A stretch of 37,827 nt of DNA. Origin: Chloroflexi bacterium OLB15 (GTDB lineage Bacteria; Chloroflexota; Anaerolineae; Aggregatilineales; Phototrophicaceae). The position numbers and the translations under genes were made by a program. This document shows positions 15,100-22,699 of the stretch, in pieces. The notes beneath the pieces are model-generated. The model was not told the origin of the DNA. It worked only from the letters and a program-made list of their open reading frames with translations, and searched no databases. Where the stretch lies: NCBI GenBank assembly GCA_001567085.1, contig LMZS01000070.1, positions 1 through 37,827 of the forward strand, given 5' to 3'. Numbering within the stretch: the first letter of the stretch is position 1; every line of letters begins with the position of its first letter.

Positions 15100-15261
15100 A
15101 CTAGATTTGATATATCCGCTCGATTCTATCCTCAAAAGTGACCGCCCAACTTGTCATTAAGCGGTCAGCGGTCACTAAATGATACCAGATTCGATACATC
15201 TGGCTGATTCTATCTCAGAAAAAATGACCGCCCAACTTGTTGTTAAAAGATGAGCGGTCAC
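15100..15261 (-). repeat. Duplicated ~86-bp block with hairpins upstream of the multicopper oxidase gene
   Basis: Two imperfect direct copies start at about 15100 and 15184, offset by 84-86 bases. Each has a (C/T)CAGAT-like element, the words GATTCTATC and CCGCCCAACTTGT, and ends in GCGGTCACTA. In each copy TGACCGC (15139-15145; 15225-15231) pairs with GCGGTCA (15168-15174; 15254-15260). The first copy carries an extra GCGGTCA at 15161-15167, allowing two alternative stems. On the minus strand the right-hand hairpin is followed by TTTTTT (15224-15219), a terminator for the gene at 15318, and the left-hand one by TTTT. Between them lies a dyad, CCAGAT n7 ATCTGG (15185-15203), that could be an operator. 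Confidence 0.7.
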
Positions 15262-15317
15262 TACTTTGAGAAGAAAATCAACGCCAGTTCCAGCAGCCTG
15301 CGGGTGCAATCCGCAAA

Positions 15318-15950
15318 CTATACTGCTTCAGCGGGCGGCAGGTGGCCTTTCCGCCATTCATAAATGAACAGCCCGAAGAACACAACTGCTAGCACCAGAA
15401 TGACGCCACCTGCTGTGATAATTCCTGTGGCAACGTTGTCCCAGCCATAAGCAGAGAGCAGAGTTCCTCTAAGGGTGTTGCCCGTCAGCATTGTATTACG
15501 AAGATTGGTAACTGCGGTTAACTCTGCATTTGCTGCCTCAAGCGCTTCTGCATCGCCAGATTCCGTAGCCTCAGCCACTGCTGCCCTCAATTGGCGCTGT
15601 AGCCCGCCTAGCGTCGCGTAAGATGCATCTGGATAGCCCGCCCCTTCAGCGGAGCTGCGCATGTGCAGCCCGATAATCTGCGAGTAAACCTGAGCCTGAT
15701 TGCCAGTCGCGAGAGGCAGTCCGGCATTTTCCACCGCGCCAGGTATTGCCCGTTCCTCATCAGAAAGTTGTTCTTCTGCCGTAAAAGTAATCTGCTGCGA
15801 AGCGAGTTCAGTGCGAATATTATCCTGAACGAAGCGACCCAACCCGATTGCCGTTACCCCTCCTGCGAGTGCCCCAACACCAAGGGTTAGCCAAAGTAAC
15901 AGTACCCTGGCCCACATAGCTGCTGATAGACGAAGCTTTAGATATTTCAT
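15318..15950 (-). CDS. Two-helix membrane protein of the copper oxidase/cytochrome region
   Basis: 210 residues from ATG 15950, which has a good AGAGGAG site upstream; further in-frame sequence upstream looks non-coding. One transmembrane helix lies near residues 13-35 and a second near 175-200, with an outside domain of about 140 residues between them. This outer region is mostly helical and acidic ('SGDAEALEAANAELTAVTNLRNTML') and contains a conserved-looking 'QIIGLHMRSSAEGAGYPDASYATLGGLQ'-like segment with one His and one Met. No heme or copper motif is seen. The family is unknown to me. Its position upstream of the oxidase and cytochrome genes hints at a role in the same redox system, though terminator-like hairpins lie between. 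Confidence 0.6.
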   Translation of the reverse strand: MKYLKLRLSAAMWARVLLLWLTLGVGALAGGVTAIGLGRFVQDNIRTELASQQITFTAEEQLSDEERAIPGAVENAGLPLATGNQAQVYSQIIGLHMRSSAEGAGYPDASYATLGGLQRQLRAAVAEATESGDAEALEAANAELTAVTNLRNTMLTGNTLRGTLLSAYGWDNVATGIITAGGVILVLAVVFFGLFIYEWRKGHLPPAEAV

Positions 15951-16019
15951 GAGATTACTCCTCTTTGACTGTAGTTTGTGATTGTGAATGACTTGACGCC
16001 AAATATCAGCGTTCCCCAC

Positions 16020-16224
16020 GTTGAATGATTAATTGCCTGTTTCTTGCCTCCCAGGTTTCGGTTTTTTAGAAAACGCAAGCCGTGCTTTTTTTCATGTCGT
16101 AAAGATGAATTCTTCCGAGTAAGGGTTTTGACTGAAACCCCCTGCAAAATTGCTGCAAGCCTCGTTGGAATAGCCTCTATATTGTCATATGCCGCGGCTT
16201 GCAGCATATTGACAAACATCCTAA
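16020..16224 (-). promoter_or_regulatory. Non-coding spacer with an 11-bp inverted repeat
   Basis: No convincing gene; a 93-codon open frame across it lacks any family signal. It contains TGCTGCAAGCC (16151-16161) and its exact complement GGCTTGCAGCA (16196-16206), 34 bases apart, plus a smaller GGGTTT/AAACCC stem near 16125-16142 on the minus strand. It is the 5' region of the membrane-protein gene at 15950, so these may be leader RNA structures. Confidence 0.4.
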
Positions 16225-17058
16225 TCAATGTGTGACAATCGTCACGCTATCGCCAACATGGATACAGCCCACGCCGCGATGGATCAGATTCTGACCGAAA
16301 ATGACCTTGCCAGCTTCATTGCGGCGGTACTTGTTCAGTGTCGCTAAAGGCTCATGTGGATCAACAATCTTTCCAAGAGATGGCTCAACGGTTGTCATCA
16401 CACAGCGGCCGCAAGGCTTCACCACATCAAAAGCAATCCCATTTGCCCGAATCTGCTTCCAGTGATCTTCATCCCACGCAGCATTTCCATCAACCACAAT
16501 GTTCGGGCGGAAACGGCGCATCTCCATTGGATCCGTGCCATTGTCAGCCAATTTGAAATTGAGATCATCCAGTGAGGCCTGCGTCGTTAGAAGCGCGGGA
16601 AAGCCATCTGTAAAAGTCGTGGTGGCAGGCGGGTTGGCAAACTGCGGGTCTACGGCACGCCGTTGTTCGGGCATCCGCACCAGTTTCACATCCATTTCCA
16701 GAAAGCGGCTGAACCACGCGTTAACCTCAAGCGGATACACGCTGCCTGTAACCTCAGCTTTCCAGATCACAACGTCCAGCTTTTCGGCAGGTGTTTCAGC
16801 AACCGGCAGCACCAGATCAGGCATTGCTGGCGCGCGCGCCACCAGATTGCCATTCTCAATTGTGGGTTGAAACAGCGCCAGTTTGGGAACTTCGCGCTGT
16901 GAGGTATAAAACCAGCGCTCCCCCTCTTTATGTACAAGCATCCACTCTCGATCGTAAATCGGCCCACCGGCATCAAGCTCCATCGCTTGAAGCGAAATCC
17001 CGGCACAAGATTTGATCGGATAGATGTGTAATGAAGCGATACGCAGTGCTTGTTTCAT
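16225..17058 (-). CDS. MOSC domain protein (mARC/YiiM-like molybdenum-cofactor enzyme)
   Basis: 277 residues from ATG 17058 (GGAT upstream), with a MOSC N-terminal beta-barrel domain ('LHIYPIKSCAGISLQ' opening, then 'DREWMLV') and a C-terminal MOSC domain. The PCGRCVMTTVEP segment matches the molybdenum-ligand motif of mARC-type proteins; Cys219 would bind Mo (Cys216 is the other Cys). Family members reduce N-hydroxylated compounds using electrons from a b5-type or flavin/ferredoxin partner. The flavodoxin gene immediately divergent from it (17188) is a candidate electron donor, though that is only a neighbourhood inference. Confidence 0.85.
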   Translation of the reverse strand: MKQALRIASLHIYPIKSCAGISLQAMELDAGGPIYDREWMLVHKEGERWFYTSQREVPKLALFQPTIENGNLVARAPAMPDLVLPVAETPAEKLDVVIWKAEVTGSVYPLEVNAWFSRFLEMDVKLVRMPEQRRAVDPQFANPPATTTFTDGFPALLTTQASLDDLNFKLADNGTDPMEMRRFRPNIVVDGNAAWDEDHWKQIRANGIAFDVVKPCGRCVMTTVEPSLGKIVDPHEPLATLNKYRRNEAGKVIFGQNLIHRGVGCIHVGDSVTIVTH

Positions 17059-17111
17059 GCATGTCATCCTATTCAGCATATTTCAATCAGGCGCAAGCCC
17101 TTAAACTGCCG

Positions 17112-17140
17112 TTCGATTTTCGCGCGGCACGATCTATAAT
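17112..17140 (+). promoter_or_regulatory. Sigma-70-type promoter of the flavodoxin unit
   Basis: TATAAT at 17135-17140 is a perfect -10 box. TTCGAT at 17112-17117 gives a weak -35 with a 17-base spacer. The start codon is 47 bases downstream of the -10. Confidence 0.5.
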
Positions 17141-17187
17141 TGCACGCGTTAAAGTTCGCGATACAGGTTTGTCAAAAGGTATTCGAT

Positions 17188-17706
17188 ATGGCGCCAATTG
17201 GCTTATTTTATGGCAGCAACACCGGAAACACCGAAAGTGTTGCCTACATTATGAAAGAAGAATTTGACAAGATTCTGCCCGGCGGGGTTGATGTTCACAA
17301 CATTGGCCGCTCCACGCCAGAAGACATCCTGCGCTACAACTATATTATCATCGGCATCCCCACATGGAATACTGGCGAGCTTCAAGACGACTGGGACGCC
17401 TTTATGCCCAAGTTTAACAGTATGGACATGAAAGGGAAGAAGGTAGCGCTGTTTGGTCTGGGCGATCAGAATGGCTACGGCTTCAACTTTCAGGATGCGG
17501 TAGGCATCGTTGCTGATAAGGTGATGGAACGCGGCGCGCAGGTCTGGGGCTTGTGGTCAACAAACGGCTACCAGTTTGAGGAAAGTAAAGCGCGCGCGGA
17601 AGAATTTTTCCTGGGGTTAGCCATTGATGAGGTCGGCCAGACCGAGTTAACGCGCGGGCGCGTTCAACAGTGGGTTAAAGAAGTGAAGGCCGAGTTTGGC
17701 CTCTAA
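17188..17706 (+). CDS. fldA: Flavodoxin
   Basis: 172-residue long-chain flavodoxin, an FMN-binding low-potential electron carrier in the cytoplasm. Shown by the phosphate loop 'GLFYGSNTGNTE' at the N-terminus, 'IIIGIPTWNTGELQDDW' with the FMN-stacking Trp, and 'VALFGLGDQNGYGFNFQDAVG', where the long-chain insertion begins. I place the start at ATG 17188; an upstream in-frame TTG (17140) overlaps the -10 box. The MDR oxidoreductase starts nine bases after its stop, so the two are cotranscribed. The MOSC protein gene is divergent. Confidence 0.93.
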   Translation: MAPIGLFYGSNTGNTESVAYIMKEEFDKILPGGVDVHNIGRSTPEDILRYNYIIIGIPTWNTGELQDDWDAFMPKFNSMDMKGKKVALFGLGDQNGYGFNFQDAVGIVADKVMERGAQVWGLWSTNGYQFEESKARAEEFFLGLAIDEVGQTELTRGRVQQWVKEVKAEFGL

Positions 17707-17715
17707 TTCACAACC

Positions 17716-18708
17716 ATGATTCCCGCAGCGATGCGTGCGGTCATTCTGCGCGAATATCAGGCTGGCTTAGATCATCTTTCAGTTGATGATTTTCCCATCC
17801 CTCAGCCCGGCGATCATGATGTGATCGTCAAAATGACTTCCGCGCCCGTTCATCCATCTGATCTGGCGTTTATTCAAGGTCGCTACGGTTTTCGCCGCGC
17901 GCTGCCCACCGTTCCGGGATTTGAAGGTTCCGGAGTCATTCTTGCTGTGGGCGCGCAGGCAAATCAAACATTGATCGGGCAGCGCGTTGCCTGTTTAGCA
18001 ACCCGCGCCGATGGCACCTGGGCGCAGTACCTGTGTACTGGCGAGCAAGACGTGATCCCTTTGCCAAACTCTATTTCCGACGATCTGGCCGCAGCGCTGC
18101 TTGTCAATCCGCTTTCGGCGTGGGCGATGGTTGATCTTGCCCGCGCTTCTGGCGCAAAAGCCATCGTGCAAACGGCTGCCGCCGGGGCGCTGGGCAAAAT
18201 GATCATGCGCCTATGCCAGCGTTGGGGCATTGAAACCATCAATATCATTCGCCGTGAAGCGCAAATCTCAGAGCTTGAGCAAAGCGGGGCGCGTTATATC
18301 CTTAACAGCAGCGAACCCACCTTCGACAAGCACCTTCGCGAACTGTGCGTCACGCTAGGCGCGCACATCGCCTTTGATGCGGTGGGCGGCAGTTTGAGCG
18401 CCTCTGTGCTGCGCGCTCTGCCCAACGGCAGCACGCTGATCATTTATGGGGGGCTGGACGGGCAGCCAGCGCAATTTACCGTTGACCAATTCATTTTCCG
18501 CGCCAAACAAGTACGCGGCTTCTGGCTTTCCCATTGGATGCGCGATGTTTCCAGCGAAACCCGCGCTGAAGCGTTGATGGATATTCTGGCAAACAGCGAA
18601 GACTTCACCTCCCCTATTGCCGGGCGCTATCCGCTGGAGCAAGCCCCGCAGGCGCTGCAAACTTACGAAAGCAGCATGACCGCTGGTAAAGTCCTGCTCA
18701 TACCTTAA
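17716..18708 (+). CDS. MDR-family NAD(P)H oxidoreductase (quinone/enoyl reductase-like)
   Basis: 330 residues of the medium-chain dehydrogenase/reductase superfamily. It has an N-terminal GroES-like domain ('PGDHDVIVKMTSAPVHPSDLAFIQG', 'TVPGFEGSGVI') and a Rossmann domain with 'IVQTAAAGALGKMIMRLCQRWG'. The catalytic and structural zinc ligands of alcohol dehydrogenases are missing, so it belongs to the zinc-free quinone reductase or trans-2-enoyl-CoA reductase-like group. 'HPSDLAFIQGRYG' is close to the latter group. Substrate uncertain. The gene follows flavodoxin by nine bases. Confidence 0.82.
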   Translation: MIPAAMRAVILREYQAGLDHLSVDDFPIPQPGDHDVIVKMTSAPVHPSDLAFIQGRYGFRRALPTVPGFEGSGVILAVGAQANQTLIGQRVACLATRADGTWAQYLCTGEQDVIPLPNSISDDLAAALLVNPLSAWAMVDLARASGAKAIVQTAAAGALGKMIMRLCQRWGIETINIIRREAQISELEQSGARYILNSSEPTFDKHLRELCVTLGAHIAFDAVGGSLSASVLRALPNGSTLIIYGGLDGQPAQFTVDQFIFRAKQVRGFWLSHWMRDVSSETRAEALMDILANSEDFTSPIAGRYPLEQAPQALQTYESSMTAGKVLLIP

Positions 18709-18727
18709 GCCGGATCATGATTTTCCG

Positions 18728-18756
18728 TTGACATTCACCCCTCATTTGATTACCAT
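18728..18756 (+). promoter_or_regulatory. Promoter of the SRP RNA gene
   Basis: Perfect -35 TTGACA (18728-18733), a 17-base spacer and -10 TACCAT (18751-18756, four of six). The predicted transcript start near 18763 lies just ahead of the extended SRP RNA stem. Confidence 0.75.
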
Positions 18757-18771
18757 GATCGGGTGAAACTG

Positions 18772-18913
18772 CCAGATTATCGGCAGTCTGCTCAGGTCGG
18801 GTCCTGCGCGGCAGGGCGTCCGAACCGTGTCAGGACCGGAAGGTAGCAGCACTAAGGATTCAACCCTGGGTGCCGCAGGCTAGCCCGGCTTGAGCAGACT
18901 ATGGATAATCTGG
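18772..18913 (+). ncRNA. ffs: Signal recognition particle RNA (4.5S/small bacterial type)
   Basis: The universally conserved Ffh-binding apical loop is present at 18830-18850 (CAGGACCGGAAGGTAGCAGC), inside a long hairpin. The main stem pairs AGTCTGCTCA (18785-18794) with TGAGCAGACT (18891-18900). It is extended, after a three-base mismatch, by CCAGATTATC (18772-18781) with GATAATCTGG (18904-18913). The core of 116 nt is the normal small bacterial SRP RNA. The outer 10-bp extension followed by TTTGTTTTTA (18917-18926) probably also acts as the terminator. It has its own TTGACA promoter. It binds Ffh and targets nascent membrane proteins. Confidence 0.95.
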
Positions 18914-19001
18914 CGTTTGTTTTTATGCGTAAAACACACTATTGTTGAAGGCGCGTTTCCAACGCTGAACGGTTCCGAAGGTTCTGCAAACTGCGCCACG
19001 C

Positions 19002-20099
19002 ATGACCGAAATAACCCCCTCCCTATCCGAGCCGTCTGTAAACCATGATCCCGGCAGCACACGCAGGCTGCTTATCGGCATTCTGATTATGCTGATCGCT
19101 GCCCTTGTCGGCATAAGCCTGTATGCCATCAGCCAAACGCACACCGTTACACTGGTGACGGATGGCACTGCGCGAAGTTTGCAAACGCGCGCCGCTACCG
19201 TTAGCGCGCTGCTTGCCGAGCAGAATCTCATCTTAAACCCAGCAGATCGCATCACCCCCGCTGTTGAAACCGCCCTCTATGATGATCTGGTGATCAGGCT
19301 TGACCGCGCTCATCCGGTTTATATCCAGATTGATGATGCGGCTATGAATATAGATACGATAGGCAGCACCGCCGCTGAAATACTGGCGAACATCGGGGAA
19401 GAAGTTGGAGATGATGCCCGTATCTTCATCAACGGCGAAGAAGTAGATTCTTCCCGGTTGATGATCAACACAGGCGAAGCGATCAACCATCTTGTGGTGC
19501 TGCATCCCCGCCCATTCAGCGTGGTGATCGAACCCGCTTTTGGCGATGAAGCCGCTGAACGCCTTTCGCTTTGTTCATCAGCATCAACAATAGGCGCGGC
19601 GCTGTACGACGTGGGGATCGATCTGTATCTAGCGGATATTGTCACGCCTGCGCTAAGTTCTCCCCTATCTTCCGGTATGGAGATTCACATTCAACGCGCC
19701 CAGCCCGTGACGATTGCTGTAGATGGAACAGCGCTCACAACCCGTATTTTAGGCGGCACAGTAGCAGACGCGCTTTCCGCCGCCAGCATCGCGCTCATAG
19801 GTCTGGATTACACTATTCCAGACTTAAACGCGCCCATCACGGCAAACACCATCATTCGCGTGATCCGGGTGAAAGAAAACCTGATCACAGAAACCCGACC
19901 CGTTCCTTTTGAAACCATTTATCAGGAATTTCCAGATTTAGATGCTGGAAGCGAGCGTATTATTCAGGAAGGGCGCGCCGGGGTTGAGCAGATCGTCACC
20001 AGAATACGGCTGGAAGACGGTGAGGAAACCGGGCGAACGATCATCCGACAGACTCTTTTGGCTGCCCCTCAGGAACAAATTATCGCTCGCGGGTCATAA
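19002..20099 (+). CDS. DUF348/G5-domain cell-envelope protein (YabE-like)
   Basis: 365 residues: a cytoplasmic N-terminus, one transmembrane helix (about 23-45), then three ubiquitin-like DUF348 repeats ('HTVTLVTDGTARSLQTRAATVSALLAEQNLILNPAD', a central copy, and 'PVTIAVDGTALTTRILGGTVADALSAA'), and a C-terminal G5 domain ('RPVPFETIYQEFPDLDAGSERIIQEG'). This is the layout of Firmicutes YabE and Rpf-like proteins, which remodel peptidoglycan, but the catalytic 3D or transglycosylase domain is missing. It may therefore only bind the wall. The second DUF348 copy is degenerate. rdgB follows 42 bases downstream. Confidence 0.82.
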   Translation: MTEITPSLSEPSVNHDPGSTRRLLIGILIMLIAALVGISLYAISQTHTVTLVTDGTARSLQTRAATVSALLAEQNLILNPADRITPAVETALYDDLVIRLDRAHPVYIQIDDAAMNIDTIGSTAAEILANIGEEVGDDARIFINGEEVDSSRLMINTGEAINHLVVLHPRPFSVVIEPAFGDEAAERLSLCSSASTIGAALYDVGIDLYLADIVTPALSSPLSSGMEIHIQRAQPVTIAVDGTALTTRILGGTVADALSAASIALIGLDYTIPDLNAPITANTIIRVIRVKENLITETRPVPFETIYQEFPDLDAGSERIIQEGRAGVEQIVTRIRLEDGEETGRTIIRQTLLAAPQEQIIARGS

Positions 20100-20141
20100 T
20101 CCGAAGCAGCAACTCTATCGCAACAGGAACAATGCAAGCCC

Positions 20142-20747
20142 ATGATAAAACTTTTGATCGGAACCAATAATCCCGGAAAACTGCGCGAGTATCTGGAAAT
20201 TCTGGCTGGTCTGCCGCTTGAAACCCTGACGCTTGCTCAGGCAGGGATCAGCGTTGATCCTGACGAGCCACATGAAACTTTTGAAGCCAATGCTCTCCAT
20301 AAAGCCCGGGTTTTTGCCCGTGAAAGCGGCTTACCAGCATTAGCTGACGACTCTGGCTTAAGTGTAGATGCTTTGCAGGGTCGTCCCGGCGTCTATTCCA
20401 AACGCTACGCGGGGCCAAACGCCAGCGACGATGATCGGATGTATAAAGTCCTAAGCGAGATTGAAGGAACGCCAGATGAACGGCGTGGCGCGCAATTTGT
20501 ATGTGTATCGGTGCTGGCGCTTCCAGACGGGCGCAGCGTCAGCGCTACCGGTATCGTGCGCGGCCTCATCGCGCAGCATCCCGGAGAACGTATCAACGGT
20601 TTCGGCTATGACCCGATTTTCATTCCTGAGGGCTACGCCGCCGTTTTCAGCGAGTTACCGCCAGAGGTGAAAAACAGCATCAGCCATCGCGGGCGCGCGG
20701 CGCAGGCTTTGCTGCCGGAAATCAAACAACTGTTGAAGATCGGCTAA
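20142..20747 (+). CDS. rdgB: XTP/dITP diphosphatase
   Basis: 201-residue house-cleaning nucleotide pyrophosphatase (Ham1/RdgB family) that hydrolyses dITP, XTP and ITP to monophosphates plus pyrophosphate. Clear motifs: 'IGTNNPGKLREY' at the N-terminus, ETFEANALHKA, the catalytic 'ADDSGLSVDAL', 'GVYSKRYAG', 'GFGYDPIFIP' and the C-terminal 'SHRGRA'. Length normal. Followed by a strong terminator. Confidence 0.95.
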   Translation: MIKLLIGTNNPGKLREYLEILAGLPLETLTLAQAGISVDPDEPHETFEANALHKARVFARESGLPALADDSGLSVDALQGRPGVYSKRYAGPNASDDDRMYKVLSEIEGTPDERRGAQFVCVSVLALPDGRSVSATGIVRGLIAQHPGERINGFGYDPIFIPEGYAAVFSELPPEVKNSISHRGRAAQALLPEIKQLLKIG

Positions 20748-20755
20748 CTGCAAAT

Positions 20756-20788
20756 AAAAAATGGACGCGTTTTCTGGCGTCCATTTTT
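20756..20788. terminator. Bidirectional intrinsic terminator between rdgB and cysA
   Basis: ATGGACGC (20761-20768) / GCGTCCAT (20777-20784) with an 8-base loop, flanked by AAAAA before and TTTTT after, so it works for both convergent units. It is the end of the cys operon and of rdgB. Confidence 0.93.
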
Positions 20789-20817
20789 GATCTCGTCTAT
20801 TGCGAAATCAGATCACG

Positions 20818-21888
20818 TTATTCCGCGTTGGTTGCCAGCAGATGATATTCTTTCAGGCTAACCCACACTTCCTGCCCGACTTCAATATTTTGATCGCGCA
20901 CATCGCTTGGCGCCAGCAGAACTTGCAGATTTTTACGGTCGTGGCTCAAAAGACAAACTGTTACGCGCAGTACCGGCCCCGCAAAAGCAATACTATCCAC
21001 TATCCCCTGCCCGATGATGCTGCCGGGCGCCCGTTCCCGCGTGCATGAAAGCGCCACTTCTTCAGGGCGCGCCAACACTTCAACCGGCTTGCCGCTGAAT
21101 TGTTCAGTATTTGCAGGCGCAGGTATTTTCACATCGCCCCAATATACATTTGTGCCATTGCGCCGCGCATCCAGTAAATTGGCCGTCCCTAGAAACGTTG
21201 CGGTGAAGCGGTGCGTCGGGTTGCGATACAGTTGATCCGGCGCGCCAACTTCCAGCAGTTCGCCCTGATCAATAATGCCGATGCGATCCGCAATATCAAA
21301 CGCTTCTTCCTGATCGTGCGTCACTAAAATCGCGGTCAGGCCAAGCCGCTGCTGAATGGCGCGCAAGTTTTGCCGCAGCTGCACGCGAATTTTTACATCC
21401 AGCGCGCCAAACGGTTCATCCAACAGCAGTACATTAGGCTGGTATGCCAATGCTCGCGCTAAAGCAACCCGCTGCTGCTGCCCGCCTGATAGCTGCGCGG
21501 GATAGCGATTTCCATAACCTTGTAACTCAATCAGTTCCAGCAGTTCATTCACCCGCTGCTCGCGTTCCAGGCGCTTTACCTTGCGAATGCTCAGCCCAAA
21601 TTCGATGTTCTGAGCAACCGTCATATGGCGAAACAGCGAATAATTCTGGAATACGAAACCGGTGCCGCGCTGCTGAGGGGAAAGGTGAGTAACATCTCGG
21701 TCATTAAGCAGGATTGTGCCGCTGTCCAGCTCGATCAATCCGGCAATTAAGCGCAGCAAGGTGCTTTTGCCGCTGCCGCTAGCGCCAAGCAGCACGAACA
21801 ATTCGCCAGTTTCAATCTTGACCGATACATCTCGAACAATCGGGGTTGTATCGAACGATTTGTTCACATGAAGCACTTCAATAGACAT
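20818..21888 (-). CDS. cysA: Sulfate/thiosulfate ABC transporter ATP-binding protein
   Basis: 356 residues. ABC ATPase domain with Walker A GASGSGKS, signature LSGGQQQR, Walker B VLLLDEPFGALD and switch 'THDQEEAF', followed from about residue 240 by a TOBE-like regulatory domain ('VEVLARPEEVALS'). The order in the operon (sbp-cysT-cysW-cysA) fixes it as the sulfate importer ATPase rather than a related sugar or polyamine ATPase. The start is one base after the cysW stop. Last gene of the operon. Confidence 0.92.
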   Translation of the reverse strand: MSIEVLHVNKSFDTTPIVRDVSVKIETGELFVLLGASGSGKSTLLRLIAGLIELDSGTILLNDRDVTHLSPQQRGTGFVFQNYSLFRHMTVAQNIEFGLSIRKVKRLEREQRVNELLELIELQGYGNRYPAQLSGGQQQRVALARALAYQPNVLLLDEPFGALDVKIRVQLRQNLRAIQQRLGLTAILVTHDQEEAFDIADRIGIIDQGELLEVGAPDQLYRNPTHRFTATFLGTANLLDARRNGTNVYWGDVKIPAPANTEQFSGKPVEVLARPEEVALSCTRERAPGSIIGQGIVDSIAFAGPVLRVTVCLLSHDRKNLQVLLAPSDVRDQNIEVGQEVWVSLKEYHLLATNAE

Positions 21889-21889
21889 A

Positions 21890-22699
21890 CTAACCTCGTG
21901 AAACGACCATCCGGCGGCGCAAGAGATTCATCAGGAACAAAATCAATACCGATACAAGGCACAATATCAGCGAGACAACATACGCGCCGGTACTATTGCG
22001 GTCGTTGAGGGCGCGGAATACAAAGCTAGTCGCCGTTTCCGTATAACCTTCTATATTACCGCCAACTACGGACACAGCCCCAAATTCGCCAACGGCACGC
22101 GCGAAAGTGAGCACAATGCCATACAGGAGTGCCGTCCACAATTCAGGCAAAATCACCCGCCGAAATGTCGCCCAGCGGCTCGCGCCAATCGTGTACGCGG
22201 CATCTTCCGGTTCCGGGCTTATCGAGTCTAAAACTGGCTGCACCTCGCGGGCGACAAACGGCAGAGAAACAAAGGTCTTTGCCAGCAAAATACCGGGCAG
22301 CGCAAACACAATTGGAAATATCGGCGGCGCAAGCCACCCGCCGCGCCCGAACAGCACGATCATGGCGTAGCCCGCGATGACTGGAGAAAAAACGAAGGGG
22401 ATATCAATCAACGTGTTAAATATGCCGCGCCCGCGAAACTTCTGGCGTACCAGCACCCACGCCGTGACCAATCCAAAAATGGTGTTGATCAATACAGCGC
22501 CTAAAGCCAGCACCAGCGAAACTTCAAAAGCATGAAGCACCGATGGATCGGTCAGCGTTTCTATAATCGGATCAATGCCGTCTTTGAACGCCCCATAAAT
22601 AATCGCAACTAACGGGGCGATAAACAGGATCACCGCGTATAACACCGCGATCCCGATCAGCAAAAAAGCCAGAGGCGAACGCGGCTTAATTTCGCGCAT
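21890..22699 (-). CDS. cysW: Sulfate ABC transporter permease CysW
   Basis: 269 residues, about six transmembrane helices, with the binding-protein-dependent permease EAA-loop 'AAYTIGASRWATFRRVILPELW' and the sulfate-type 'FARAVGEFGAVSVVGGNI'. It forms the membrane channel together with CysT. Its start overlaps the end of cysT by 14 bases, indicating translational coupling. Confidence 0.93.
   Translation of the reverse strand: MREIKPRSPLAFLLIGIAVLYAVILFIAPLVAIIYGAFKDGIDPIIETLTDPSVLHAFEVSLVLALGAVLINTIFGLVTAWVLVRQKFRGRGIFNTLIDIPFVFSPVIAGYAMIVLFGRGGWLAPPIFPIVFALPGILLAKTFVSLPFVAREVQPVLDSISPEPEDAAYTIGASRWATFRRVILPELWTALLYGIVLTFARAVGEFGAVSVVGGNIEGYTETATSFVFRALNDRNSTGAYVVSLILCLVSVLILFLMNLLRRRMVVSRG

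Noticed and set aside
15947..16228. 93-codon minus-strand open frame
   Set aside because: Overlaps the membrane-protein leader and start, no ribosome-binding site, mixed basic composition; treated as non-coding leader.
19002..20099. Complete resuscitation-promoting factor or 3D-domain hydrolase
   Set aside because: DUF348 and G5 domains are present but the protein ends after G5; no catalytic domain follows in any frame before rdgB.
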